Positions 36,184-45,341 of a stretch of DNA of 64,000 nucleotides are shown piece by piece. The notes beneath the pieces were generated by a model, which saw only the letters and a program-made list of their open reading frames with translations, was not told the DNA's origin and searched no databases. Source of the stretch: CAYXLW01 sp964466055 (lineage in GTDB: Bacteria; Patescibacteriota; Gracilibacteria; GCA-2401425); contig CAYXLW010000001.1 of assembly GCA_964466055.1 (NCBI GenBank), positions 124,001 through 188,000 of the forward strand, read 5' to 3'. Numbering within the stretch: position 1 is the first letter of the stretch; each line of letters begins with the position of its first letter. The position numbers were made by a program, and so were the translations under genes.

Positions 36184-38319
36184 ATGAAAAAAAATAACAG
36201 TGTTTTTTTAGTTTTAACTTTCATTATCTCAACAATCGTATTTACTAGTTGCTCAAGCAATATTATTAACAAAATCTCAGGATTTGGAGGTTCAAACTCA
36301 GGTGATACCGAGTGGACATACGAAAAGAGTATAACAGCTCCAATTACCGCAAAATCCGGAAATTCCGATGTGTCACTCGGAGATATTGCAAAAGATAAAA
36401 TCAGCGTATCAATTCCAAAAGGAACATTTGATGCAGAAACCGAAGTTGAGTTAAAAACACCTGATTCTGTTCCAGAATATCTTGGATCAGAAGTAAAAAT
36501 GATCGGTTCACCAATTGAAATAAACGTTGGAGAACAAAAACGATTAAACGAACCAGTTACTATCACATTCAAATATAACGCCAACGAAATTGATTCTGCA
36601 CGAGGAACCGCAACTTTGCGTGTAGCATACTTTGACGGAACAAAATGGGACTATATAAAACCCGATTCAATCGATACAGAAAAACAACTTATTACATTTA
36701 CAACATACCATTTTTCGTTATTCGGAGCGAACCAAATAAAAGACGATACTGTAATTACTGAAAGCTGGATCCACTCACAAACTTTGGATAAACAAATGAA
36801 AGGTGGTCTTAACAAAGTTTCCGATCACGTTGCCGAACAAATTATTGATCTCACATTGGAAAAAATGGGAATTTCCGATAAAACTCTTAAAGGAAAAGTT
36901 CTTGCTGACGTGCTAAAAGATGACGGATACAAAGGAATTTATGATTCATACAAATCAGGGGATGTGGTAGATCTTAACCAAAAAATAGCATTGCTCGCAG
37001 GGAAAAAAATCGCTCAAATCGCAGATGAATCTGTTTTACAAGAAGGACTTAAAAACTTAACAGAAGGTGCTGAAGACGTGGCGGCTATTTCAAAAGCGGC
37101 GGGGTACATTGCTGGCGGACAATACAAGGACGCAGCTAAAATTATTGGTGAACAAATTGCTGATAAATTTGTGATAACTGCAGCGGGGAAAATCGCTGTT
37201 GAAGTAGTAGATTACCAAATTGAAAGCTGGAAAAATAATGAAGTTGAAGCCGCATATACCGCTTTCCGTGACGGTTCGAATGCAAAATTCTATGGCTACA
37301 ATAACGATAAAAACGACTTTGATACCGTGTGGTCACAAATGCGTGGAATTGGTCGACAACTTTCAATTGAAGCAATTAAAAAAGAAAATGCTATCCGTTC
37401 AGAATCTGGAATGCCACCACTTACCGAAAAACAAATGGATAGAGTGAGAGAGAGTGTAAAGGAATCATACCGAAAACAATTTACGCTTCGGTCAGAACGT
37501 GAAGAAGAATTAAAAAAAGAAGAAGAAAAATTACGATTACTGGTAGATAGTTTTAAACGGAACAATCTATTCGATACAACAACAGGACCTGCTGGACTTG
37601 ATAAAGGGCTCGATTACGAAAATAAATTAAACGTGCTATATCATTTTACGCAAAAAATGATGAAAGACACAAAACGGTTTGATCTTTCCGATAAAAATGG
37701 AATTGTTATGGATAAGGCTCTTTCGGTAGATGATATCGCTATGGGGGCTCGTCTTTATTTTTCTGTTCCTGACGGGAAAAAACAATATGCAAAATACCTA
37801 AAAGACCGGTTCAAAATCAGTCTTGCACCACTTCTTAAAGACCTTGTTGGAATATGGCCAGTTGGGAAAATACTTATTAAAGACGTTATTCTTTCACCAG
37901 AAACCATTGCAAAAATTGAAGCTGCAAAAAATCAGCCAAAATCATCAGAAAGTGGATGTGATTTCACCATCGATCTACGAGAAATGAAAGGAAAAACTTC
38001 TCCATTAAGTGCAAATATCATAGCAAGTGGAGCAAATAATGGAACTATTAAACTTAATTTTAAAGATGGAAATATGGATCCAATAGCATTTACGTATAAT
38101 GACGGTGAAATTAAAGGATCAATGGCTAAAGAAGGAGCATCAGGAACGCTCGATCTTGTTGCGAGTAATGATGACGTTCCAGTTATAACAGGGCAATTTA
38201 CGATTTCTTTTGGAGGTGCAAAACTTATTATTGATATAGATTTAAAAAAAGCAAAAGTAACTCCGCCACCACCAGCACCAAAGTCAATGCCAGCAAAAAA
38301 AGATGAGAAGAAAAAATAA
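36184..38319 (+). CDS. Large lipoprotein of unknown function
   Basis: A 711-residue exported lipoprotein. The signal peptide is MKKNNSVFLVLTFIISTIVF with lipobox FTSC (Cys23). Residues ~60-180 form a beta-rich region resembling ZU5-like modules (KISVSIPKGTFDAETEVEL, then FKYNANEID and LRVAYFDGTKWDYI). The middle is mainly helical, with a Lys/Glu-rich segment near 430-460. A beta-rich domain (~600-690) precedes a Pro-rich and Lys-rich tail (PPPPAPKS and MPAKKDEKKK). Codons such as CGG, GAC and ACC are more frequent than in the surrounding genes. Lgt, which lipidates such cysteines, is encoded 11 bases downstream. The function is unknown; a cell-surface or adhesion role is possible. Confidence 0.8.
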   Translation: MKKNNSVFLVLTFIISTIVFTSCSSNIINKISGFGGSNSGDTEWTYEKSITAPITAKSGNSDVSLGDIAKDKISVSIPKGTFDAETEVELKTPDSVPEYLGSEVKMIGSPIEINVGEQKRLNEPVTITFKYNANEIDSARGTATLRVAYFDGTKWDYIKPDSIDTEKQLITFTTYHFSLFGANQIKDDTVITESWIHSQTLDKQMKGGLNKVSDHVAEQIIDLTLEKMGISDKTLKGKVLADVLKDDGYKGIYDSYKSGDVVDLNQKIALLAGKKIAQIADESVLQEGLKNLTEGAEDVAAISKAAGYIAGGQYKDAAKIIGEQIADKFVITAAGKIAVEVVDYQIESWKNNEVEAAYTAFRDGSNAKFYGYNNDKNDFDTVWSQMRGIGRQLSIEAIKKENAIRSESGMPPLTEKQMDRVRESVKESYRKQFTLRSEREEELKKEEEKLRLLVDSFKRNNLFDTTTGPAGLDKGLDYENKLNVLYHFTQKMMKDTKRFDLSDKNGIVMDKALSVDDIAMGARLYFSVPDGKKQYAKYLKDRFKISLAPLLKDLVGIWPVGKILIKDVILSPETIAKIEAAKNQPKSSESGCDFTIDLREMKGKTSPLSANIIASGANNGTIKLNFKDGNMDPIAFTYNDGEIKGSMAKEGASGTLDLVASNDDVPVITGQFTISFGGAKLIIDIDLKKAKVTPPPPAPKSMPAKKDEKKK

Positions 38320-38330
38320 CAAATATTACA

Positions 38331-39116
38331 ATGCATCCATTTATAAATATTTTCGGACTTACGCTAAAGTCCTATAACCTCTTTTTTTTTCTTGGAGAAA
38401 CGATTGTTGTTCTTGGTGGAACGTGGCTTGCTGTTAAAAGAGGATTACCTTTTAAAAGAGTTTTTACTATTTTAGCGGTAACGGCACTTACCAGTTTAAT
38501 CGGTGCACGATTGTTTCATGCACTTGTTGACTTGCCTGTTTATCAAAAAGATCCATCATTACTCTTTAACATAAACTTTCAAGGACAAGCAATTTACGGC
38601 GGACTTATTTGGGCAGTAATTATGGTTTATTTGTTGTCAAAACTCTTTCGTGTGAACTATTGGAAACTTCTCGATTCAACAACACCATTCCTCGGACTTG
38701 GACTTATTTTTGGGCGTATTGGTTGTTTTTTAGCTGGGTGCTGTTTTGGAAAAGAAACAGACCTTTCGTGGGGAGTTTCTTTCCCGCTTTTTAGCCCAGC
38801 ACATAAACTTCAACTCAGTCAAAATATCAGTAGTTTTTTTCAATCTAACCCAGTTCACCCAACACAAATCTACGAAATGATAGCAGGTCTTTTTATTGCT
38901 CTTATTTCCATTTTTATCCTCCGAAAAAAATTTCTTGATGGGACGGCAATTCTTGTTGCAAGTATAATGTATACTGTTTTCCGTTTTTTTAACTATTTTT
39001 TCCGTGTACCACCAACAACCTTTTCTGCCTCAGAATATTTTTATCCTACACTTTATGTTTTTATAGCAGTATTTCTTATAGTTGTACTTGTTTATAAATT
39101 AAGGAAAAACAAGTAA
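38331..39116 (+). CDS. lgt: Prolipoprotein diacylglyceryl transferase
   Basis: Transfers diacylglycerol from phosphatidylglycerol to the lipobox cysteine. Seven membrane segments are visible. The Lgt signature appears as FLGLGLIFGRIGCFLAGCCF, in the Cys-containing variant of the GRIGN...NGE motif, and the catalytic-region block is NPVHPTQIYEMIAG with the conserved His and Tyr. The length of 261 residues is normal. It follows the large lipoprotein by 11 bases, so the enzyme and a likely substrate form a unit. Because the signature is a variant, a specialised paralogue is possible. Confidence 0.88.
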   Translation: MHPFINIFGLTLKSYNLFFFLGETIVVLGGTWLAVKRGLPFKRVFTILAVTALTSLIGARLFHALVDLPVYQKDPSLLFNINFQGQAIYGGLIWAVIMVYLLSKLFRVNYWKLLDSTTPFLGLGLIFGRIGCFLAGCCFGKETDLSWGVSFPLFSPAHKLQLSQNISSFFQSNPVHPTQIYEMIAGLFIALISIFILRKKFLDGTAILVASIMYTVFRFFNYFFRVPPTTFSASEYFYPTLYVFIAVFLIVVLVYKLRKNK

Positions 39117-39222
39117 AATTTTTATGTTATTCTCACTTTTTCTTTTGGGTTAATTTCACTTAATCTATGATAAAATAATAAGGAAGGCAAAATAAGATTT
39201 TCTTTCTTTAATTTAAATATAT

Positions 39223-41889
39223 ATGAGGCACTGTCACCATTTATCGGGAAAAGAAATTCTCCAAGAGTTTCACTCTAGTATTCACGGCTTATCCCAAAAA
39301 GAATCCTCATATCGTATTGAAAAATACGGATACAATAAGCTTCCTGAAGGTAAAAAACTATCGCTTCTTTCTTTGTTTTTTGGACAATTCAAAAATCCAT
39401 TGATTTATATTCTCTTTTTCGCACTCATTATCAGTTTTGCTACTAAACACTTTACAGATGGATGGATTATTTTTGCTGTCGTAATGATCAGTACAGTTGT
39501 AGGATTTTTACAGGAATATAAAGCCAACAATGCTCTGTCTCAACTCAAACAATTAATAAAATACAAAGCTAAAGTAATTAGAGATGGGAAAGAAATGATA
39601 ATAGCTCAAGAAGAAATTGTTCCTGGTGATATTATTCTATTAAGTCCGGGAGACAAAGTTCCGGCTGATGCGAGAATTTTGGAATCTAAAAATTTGGAAG
39701 TAATAGAGGCTTCTTTGACTGGAGAATCAATGCCCATTGAAAAAAATATCAATGTTCTAGAGGAAAAAACTGCTATGGCAGATAGAAAAAATATGGTTTA
39801 TTTAGGAACTGTAATTTCTAGAGGGAACGGAAAAGCAGTAGTTACCGCTACTGGAATAAAGACGGAAATCGGTAATATAGCCAGTCTAGTTCATGAAGCT
39901 GAGGAAAGTGTTACCCCTCTCCAAAAGCAAATGCTCGGTTTTGGAAAACTGATAGGTATTATTCTGATTGTAGTTAATCTGTTGATTTTTGGTCTTGGAC
40001 TACTAATGGGCAAACCGCTTTTTGAAATGTTTATGACTTCTGTAGCAATGGTAGTAGCTGCTGTTCCCGAAGGGCTTTTGCCCGCTATGACAGTCATTTT
40101 AGCCATCGGTATGCAACGTTTAGCAAAGCAAAAAGGACTGGTGAGAAAAATGCTAGCTACTGAAACTTTAGGCTCTGTTTCCGTTATTTGCTCCGATAAA
40201 ACAGGAACGTTGACTCAAGGAGAAATGAGAGTTGTGGAAGTTATTACAGAAAACCAAAAATTATTGCACGACGGAAAAAGTTTTTCTGAATTTATCGAAC
40301 CTAATACAGATGCCAGTCATATAACAGCTCTAAAAATAGGACTTCTTTGCAATAATGCTATTGTGGAGAATCCTGATGATGAGATTCATCAATGGAAAAT
40401 CGTTGGCAATCCCACCGAAAAAGCACTTTTGTTTGCTGGACGATCTGTAGGACTCCATAAAGAAAATTTAGAGAAAAAATCGCCACGCATTACTGAACTG
40501 CCTTTCGAGTCGGAACATAAATATATGGTAACTGGGCATAAATTCGGAGATGACCAATTTGTGGCTTACATAAAAGGTGCTCCAGAAATGATTTTGCCGT
40601 TTATGTCTTTTATTGATGTAGAAGGACAATCGGAACAATTGACAGAAGCAAAAAAGAAGAAGATTCAGAAACAATGCGATGATTTAACATCTACTGGTCT
40701 TCGGGTTATTGCGGTTGGTTTTAAGCTAAAAAAATATCAAGAACAAAATGTAAAAATTGATCAGGATGATCTCAAAGATTTTGTATTTGTGGGGTTAATT
40801 GCACTCAATGACCAGCTTCGTCCGGAAGCCAAAGAAACTATAAAACTTTGCCAAAGTGCTGGTATACGTCCTGTTGTTATTACAGGTGATCACAAGCTTA
40901 CTGCTATGGCAATAGTAAAAGATTTAGGTCTCAAGGTCTTAGAAGAAAATGTTATGGAAGGATCCGAGCTTGATAACATGTCTGATGAAAAACTAAAATC
41001 AATCATTCATAAAATTGTCATTTTTGCTCGAGTTGAGCCTAGGCATAAAATTAGAATCGTTACGGCTCTTCAGGAGAATGGCGAAATAGTGGCTATGACA
41101 GGAGATGGAATCAACGATGCACCAGCACTCAAAAAAGCTGATATTGGCGTAGCTGTTGGATCTGGTACAGATGTTGCCAAAGAAACAGCTGATTTGGTCT
41201 TGTTGGATGATAATTTCAAGACTATTGTCGGGGCTATTGAACGAGGAAGAGGTACTTTTGACAATATCCAGAAAGTTATTCTTTATTTGTTGTCAAATTC
41301 CTTTAATGAGGTAATTTTGATTAGTTTATCCATATTATTCGGATTGCCACTGGCATTATTGCCAGTCCAAATACTATGGATTAAAATGATTGAGGATTCA
41401 TTTCCATCTATGGCCTTGGCATTTGATCCAGTCAATAAACAAGTGATGTCCCGACCGCCTAGAAAAAAAAATGAAGTTATTTTAAACAATAGCTTCAAAA
41501 AGTTATTGGCATTATTTTTTTCCACTTCAGTGCCTTTATTGTTTGTTATTTACTATTATTTTTGGGCAACAACAGGTAACATTGCTTACTGTCAAACAAT
41601 TTCTTTTGTAGGACTCGGGATTGCTTCTCGTTTTTATATCTTCTCTATTCGAGGTTTAACACAATCTATAGTTTCGTACAATCCTTTCAAAAATCAGTTT
41701 ATCAACTGGTCAACGGTTTTCGGATTTTTGATGATTATTATGGCGGTGTATGTGCCATTTTTAAACAACATTCTGCATACTGTTCCTTTAGGGGCTAAAG
41801 AATGGGTTATTTTAATTGGATATGCCACTATCAGTCTTACGATCTATGAAATTGGGAAGAAAGTTTTTGTTGCAAGAGAGATGAAATAA
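39223..41889 (+). CDS. P-type calcium-transporting ATPase (type II)
   Basis: Pumps cations, most likely Ca2+, out of the cell. Residues: actuator motif TGES (166-169, in ASLTGESMPIEKN), membrane helix 4 with VAAVPEGLLPAMTVILAIGM (the PEGL motif of type II pumps), phosphorylation site D325-KTGTLT, nucleotide-binding domain around KGAPEMIL, and the hinge GDGINDAPALKKADIGVAVG at 627-646. The length of 888 matches SERCA/PMR1-type bacterial pumps. The N-terminal cation-ATPase domain begins HHLSGKEILQEFHSS. A Ca2+/cation antiporter gene follows 36 bases later, strengthening the calcium assignment. H+/Mn2+ transport is not excluded. Confidence 0.92.
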   Translation: MRHCHHLSGKEILQEFHSSIHGLSQKESSYRIEKYGYNKLPEGKKLSLLSLFFGQFKNPLIYILFFALIISFATKHFTDGWIIFAVVMISTVVGFLQEYKANNALSQLKQLIKYKAKVIRDGKEMIIAQEEIVPGDIILLSPGDKVPADARILESKNLEVIEASLTGESMPIEKNINVLEEKTAMADRKNMVYLGTVISRGNGKAVVTATGIKTEIGNIASLVHEAEESVTPLQKQMLGFGKLIGIILIVVNLLIFGLGLLMGKPLFEMFMTSVAMVVAAVPEGLLPAMTVILAIGMQRLAKQKGLVRKMLATETLGSVSVICSDKTGTLTQGEMRVVEVITENQKLLHDGKSFSEFIEPNTDASHITALKIGLLCNNAIVENPDDEIHQWKIVGNPTEKALLFAGRSVGLHKENLEKKSPRITELPFESEHKYMVTGHKFGDDQFVAYIKGAPEMILPFMSFIDVEGQSEQLTEAKKKKIQKQCDDLTSTGLRVIAVGFKLKKYQEQNVKIDQDDLKDFVFVGLIALNDQLRPEAKETIKLCQSAGIRPVVITGDHKLTAMAIVKDLGLKVLEENVMEGSELDNMSDEKLKSIIHKIVIFARVEPRHKIRIVTALQENGEIVAMTGDGINDAPALKKADIGVAVGSGTDVAKETADLVLLDDNFKTIVGAIERGRGTFDNIQKVILYLLSNSFNEVILISLSILFGLPLALLPVQILWIKMIEDSFPSMALAFDPVNKQVMSRPPRKKNEVILNNSFKKLLALFFSTSVPLLFVIYYYFWATTGNIAYCQTISFVGLGIASRFYIFSIRGLTQSIVSYNPFKNQFINWSTVFGFLMIIMAVYVPFLNNILHTVPLGAKEWVILIGYATISLTIYEIGKKVFVAREMK

Positions 41890-41925
41890 GTGCAATAATC
41901 AAATTAGATTTTAATCAATAAAAAA

Positions 41926-42966
41926 ATGCTTATACTAATGATCCTATTAATGTTACTTTCTTTTTATCTGCTTGCGGAAGTATGTGAAAAGTACTTTATT
42001 GAGTCTTTGGAAAAAATATCTAAAAGTCTCAATCTTTCACCCGAAGCATCAGGGGCGACTTTTATGGCAGTTGGTAGTAGTGCACCTGAACTTTTTGTTT
42101 CTTTAATAGCATTATTTAAGCCGGGAGAAGAGGCTATGGGGGCGGGAACGATTGTTGGAAGTGCGATATTTAATATTTTAGTCATCACAGGAGCCTCCAT
42201 TGCTGTACGCCAAGCTTTTGTTATATGGCAACCAGTAATTCGCGACATGATTTTTTATTCTCTTTCAATTATCATATTACTATTTACTTTTAAAGACGGA
42301 GTTGTTTCTTTGCCTGAAATCATCGCATTTTTGTTGTTATATGTTATATATATTATTGCTGTTGTTAATTGGAAAAAATTATTCAAGTATAAAGACGATA
42401 ATCCAATTGAACTTGTAGAGGAAGCAATGACTGAAAAAAAATGGAAAAAAATTTTTGCTCCTGTTGATTGGCTGGTAAAAATTACCTTTCCAAGATCTGA
42501 AAAATATATTTTATCTTTTTTAATATCAATTGCTTGGATTACTATTTTAAGTTGGATTTTGGTAGAAAGTGCAGTGGTGAGTGCAAGTATTTTAGGAATT
42601 CCAAGTGTTATCATTGGACTAACAATACTTGCTGCTGGTACTTCAATTCCTGATCTACTTTCTTCTATTATTGTTGCTAAAAAAGGACAAGTTGGTATGG
42701 CAATCAGTAATGGTATTGGCTCTAATATTTTTGATATTCTTTTTTGCTTAGGTTTTCCTTGGTTGATCGCTTACATTTTTTTAGGTAAAAAAATTGTTGT
42801 TGCCACTGAAAATCTTAACAACTCTATTGTTTTGCTTTTTATTACAGTGATTGCCATTCTATTTTTATTTATCATTAGAAAATGGAGAGTTGGCAAATAT
42901 TCTGGATATTTTCTAATCTTTTTGTATGTGATGTATTTAGGATGGATTATTATGGGGAACACTTAG
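41926..42966 (+). CDS. Calcium/sodium (CaCA-type) antiporter
   Basis: A 346-residue membrane antiporter with two alpha-repeats. Alpha-1 is SGATFMAVGSSAPELFVSL with GTIVGSAIFNILVITG; alpha-2 is IIGLTILAAGTSIPDLLSSI with ISNGIGSNIFDILFCLG. The acidic residues Glu in SSAPE and Asp in TSIPD are the cation ligands. Ten hydrophobic segments are visible, with a cytoplasmic loop (residues ~155-185). It resembles K+-dependent Na+/Ca2+ exchangers of the YrbG type. It pairs with the P-type pump directly upstream, forming a calcium-extrusion unit. Confidence 0.9.
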   Translation: MLILMILLMLLSFYLLAEVCEKYFIESLEKISKSLNLSPEASGATFMAVGSSAPELFVSLIALFKPGEEAMGAGTIVGSAIFNILVITGASIAVRQAFVIWQPVIRDMIFYSLSIIILLFTFKDGVVSLPEIIAFLLLYVIYIIAVVNWKKLFKYKDDNPIELVEEAMTEKKWKKIFAPVDWLVKITFPRSEKYILSFLISIAWITILSWILVESAVVSASILGIPSVIIGLTILAAGTSIPDLLSSIIVAKKGQVGMAISNGIGSNIFDILFCLGFPWLIAYIFLGKKIVVATENLNNSIVLLFITVIAILFLFIIRKWRVGKYSGYFLIFLYVMYLGWIIMGNT

Positions 42967-43119
42967 TTTTTAGCAAACAAAAAATTCATTCAGTGTTTCC
43001 AAACAATATTTTTTTGTTATTGGGAATGTTTTTATTAAGTATAGAAAATCGAACGATTAGCTTGTTTTTCAACAATAATTAGAATAGAGTCCGTGCAATA
43101 TATAATTAATTAAAATAAT

Positions 43120-43842
43120 ATGGGAGATTATAACAATCGAGGTAACTCTTACGGAGGAGGAGGTAGAGGAAGAGGGCGAGACGACAGAGGTAGAGATGAA
43201 AGACAAATGCATAAGGTAACTTGTGATGACTGTGGAAAAAGCTGTGAAGTTCCTTTTAAACCAAGTGGTGATAAACCTGTTTATTGTAGTGATTGTTTCT
43301 CTCATCAAGGTGGTGATGATAGAGGAAGAGGAGACGACAGAGGAAGAGGAAGAAGAGATGATAGAGGAGCGAGAGGCAGAGATGATAGGGGAAGGGATGA
43401 ACGACAAATGTATAAAGTAACTTGTGATGAGTGTGGAGAACAATGTGAAGTACCTTTTAAGCCAAGTGGAGATAAGCCAGTTTATTGCAGAGAATGTTTT
43501 GGAGGAGAGAGTTCTAGTAAAAGAGATAGTTCTTCTTCTAGTAAGCCTAATAAATCTAATGAAAAGCATGATGAAATTCTTGCTAAGCTTGATAAGGTTA
43601 TTTCTCTTTTGGAGAAGAGTTTGAAAAAAGATTCTAAGGTTGTTGATTTAACAAAAGCTGAAGCAGAAGAAATGGAAGCTCCAAAAAAAGTTGTGAAGAA
43701 AGTTGCTGAAAAAAAAGAAGTTAAAGAAGTAGCTGAGAAGAAGACCGTAAAAGAAGTGGCTCCTAAAAAAATAGCTGTTAAGAAAGTGGCTGCGAAAAAG
43801 GCTGATCCTAAAAAAACTGCTGTTAAGAAGAAGGCTAAATAA
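43120..43842 (+). CDS. RGR-rich protein with two CxxC zinc ribbons and a Lys/Ala-rich tail
   Basis: A 240-residue protein in three parts. An N-terminal Arg/Gly-rich region (GGGGRGRGRDDRGRDER) leads to a zinc ribbon: VTCDDCGKSCEVPFKPSG, then DKPVYCSDCF. A second RG-rich stretch and a near-identical ribbon (VTCDECGEQCEVPFKPSG, DKPVYCRECF) follow. The C-terminal half has a helical segment (HDEILAKLDKVISLLEKSL) and a Lys/Val/Ala tail resembling histone-H1-like tails. The ribbon (C-x2-C...C-x2-C) is of the CxxC-x-C-E-V-P-F type common in Patescibacteria. Nucleic-acid or ribosome binding is likely from the RG and Lys regions, but this is inference. A family B hairpin terminates the gene. Confidence 0.8.
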   Translation: MGDYNNRGNSYGGGGRGRGRDDRGRDERQMHKVTCDDCGKSCEVPFKPSGDKPVYCSDCFSHQGGDDRGRGDDRGRGRRDDRGARGRDDRGRDERQMYKVTCDECGEQCEVPFKPSGDKPVYCRECFGGESSSKRDSSSSSKPNKSNEKHDEILAKLDKVISLLEKSLKKDSKVVDLTKAEAEEMEAPKKVVKKVAEKKEVKEVAEKKTVKEVAPKKIAVKKVAAKKADPKKTAVKKKAK

Positions 43843-43875
43843 ATTTATTGTTGTAGTGAATTTTTTAAAAGTGAG

Positions 43876-43906
43876 AAGATGTGTCCTGTAAGGCACATCT
43901 TTTTTT
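43876..43906 (+). terminator. Terminator formed by a family B palindromic repeat
   Basis: AAGATGTG (43876-43883) pairs with CACATCTT (43894-43901), the loop is TCCTGTAAGG, and a T-run follows (to 43906). It is nearly identical in reverse complement to 49777-49808. Confidence 0.85.
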
Positions 43907-43959
43907 AATGTTTGTTTAAAAATGTTAAATTTAATTTTGCTGACTTTGTTAAATATTAG

Positions 43960-44130
43960 TGAAAGAGGTAGCACAAGGCATACATCTTCCCACGGAATTA
44001 ATATGAAACACATTCATTTTAATGGACATCTTTATTGATTTATTGCGTCTTATGTGCTACTATTACATAGAACTTGTGGGCGACAGCCCCAGTCCGACCT
44101 CATTTATGTTAGAGTTGGACAACAGGTTCT
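43960..44130. other. Intergenic stretch with degenerate palindromes
   Basis: It contains a degraded family B copy (CATACATCTTCCCACGG, about 43979-43995), then GGGCGACAGCCCC (about 44079-44091) and a possible stem GTCCGAC...GTTGGAC (about 44092-44120) with a T-run at 44129-44135. It may be the 3' terminator region of the minus-strand gene 44135-44617 or a small structured RNA; I cannot assign a known family. Confidence 0.3.
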
Positions 44131-44134
44131 TTTT

Positions 44135-44617
44135 TTAGTCTTCAACTAAATTTCCTTTATGAAGGATTATTGTTTTTATTTCTTTATATTCTTTGGTTTT
44201 CCATGCTGGAACTGCTGACCAAAAAATAATATTTCCTTCACCTGTTTGCTTTAGTATATATTTTATTCTAATTTTATTATTTATTACTGCTATGAATCCC
44301 CAATATTTTATTTTTTTTAGATTTAGAATTGTTGATTTATTTTGTTTAATTTTTACTTGTTGAGTCTCTTCAAAATACTCTTGGTAGTATCCCATTTTTT
44401 CTATCACTGGTTTTAAATAATTTAAAAGTTCAAATCTTTTTATGCTTTGTTTCCAGTCTCTTTTATGTTTTTCTTTTTTGAATATTAAATGTCTAAATCC
44501 ATCTGAATTTAAATGGATAGTACCCAAGCAAAGAGATTTGATTTTTTTATTTTTTTTAAAAAATTGATTGGCTTTTTCTTTAGCTTCTTCAAATTTTTCT
44601 TTATTAAAACTGCTCAT
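44135..44617 (-). CDS. Hypothetical protein, possible PBECR/RelE-like nuclease fold
   Basis: A 160-residue, Lys-rich protein. The N-terminal helix (NKEKFEEAKEKANQFF) precedes a segment IHLNSDGFRHLIFK and a helix-rich middle. The C-terminal beta-part is WGFIAVINNKIRIKYILKQ followed by GNIIFWSAVPAWKTKEYK. The pattern His...Gly-Phe-Arg-His, then a basic strand and a Trp-Ser-Ala-Val-Pro element, resembles PBECR-type nuclease domains of phage and toxin systems, but I cannot confirm it. It is a single gene between dCMP deaminase and the zinc-ribbon gene and has no antitoxin-like neighbour in the same direction. Confidence 0.5.
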   Translation of the reverse strand: MSSFNKEKFEEAKEKANQFFKKNKKIKSLCLGTIHLNSDGFRHLIFKKEKHKRDWKQSIKRFELLNYLKPVIEKMGYYQEYFEETQQVKIKQNKSTILNLKKIKYWGFIAVINNKIRIKYILKQTGEGNIIFWSAVPAWKTKEYKEIKTIILHKGNLVED

Positions 44618-44704
44618 TTTTTATTTATAAATGGAATCTAAAATAAATTATAAGAAGTATTTATAGATTCGTTGTCGGATTTTTGTCTATTTACTAAAAT
44701 CACC

Positions 44705-45157
44705 TTATTCAAACATTTCCTTAAGCTCATCTTCTTCAATATGAAAAACCTCAATCCCAGCTGAACGTAACATAGCAATAGAATCCCTCTTTACATTATC
44801 CACCTTAAAAATAACCTTAAGAACATTACCCATATTTATTAAACGCTTCGCACAAGCAGAACAAGGCAAATGCGTAACAAAAACATATTTTTTAGTATCT
44901 CTAGGAGAATCGTAATTAATCACAGCATTTTCCTCAGAGTGTAAACAACCACAATTCCCAGCTTCATCCCTATCGCATCCATTCGTCAAACCAGAAGCAT
45001 TACCATTATAACCAATGGCTAGAACTTTTCTAAAATCCGTAGTTGTAATAACAGTACCAACCTGCTTTCGACTACAAGAAGAACGTTTAGAAATCGACTC
45101 AGCAAATTGCATATATACCACCTCAAAACTTGGGCGATTTAATCTTTCATTTGTCAT
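44705..45157 (-). CDS. Deoxycytidylate deaminase (dCMP/cytidine deaminase family)
   Basis: Deaminates dCMP to dUMP for thymidylate synthesis. The zinc site is H73-S-E75 in CLHSEENAVI (variant of His-Ala-Glu) and C99-x2-C102 in LPCSACAKRL. An N-terminal block SSCSRKQVGTVITT with IGYNGNASGL is the usual dCMP-deaminase start. At 150 residues the length is normal for the ComEB/dCMP-deaminase group. An extra cysteine-containing stretch (GCDRDEAGNCGCLH) precedes the active site, as in enzymes with a second zinc. ComEB-like identity is not excluded. Confidence 0.9.
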   Translation of the reverse strand: MTNERLNRPSFEVVYMQFAESISKRSSCSRKQVGTVITTTDFRKVLAIGYNGNASGLTNGCDRDEAGNCGCLHSEENAVINYDSPRDTKKYVFVTHLPCSACAKRLINMGNVLKVIFKVDNVKRDSIAMLRSAGIEVFHIEEDELKEMFE

Positions 45158-45219
45158 TTTAAATATACTAAAGATTAGTAGATTTATTTTAGACTAAATT
45201 TATTTAAAGAAACATAGAT

Positions 45220-45283
45220 GTCATTCCATGTTTGATCTGGAATCTAGAATAAAAAATTAGATTCCCGCCTTCGCGGGAATGAC
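45220..45283. repeat. Inverted pair of family A palindromes
   Basis: Two related palindromes face each other: GTCATTCCATG...CTGGAATC (45220-45244) and GATTCCCGCCTTCGCGGGAATGAC (45260-45283; ATTCCCGC pairs with GCGGGAAT over a CTTC loop). The first is in reverse orientation to the second. Both have the form GATTC...GAATGAC shared with copies at 26692 and 29325. Confidence 0.7.
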
Positions 45284-45341
45284 AATATGGAATCAACTCC
45301 CTAGGTCGGATACTTCCCGTGGGGTTTTACTATTTTAATTT

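Noticed and set aside
43069..43569. Ser/Ile-rich minus-strand frame opposite the zinc-ribbon gene
   Set aside because: A by-product of the RG-rich codons on the plus strand; the plus-strand protein has clear zinc ribbons.
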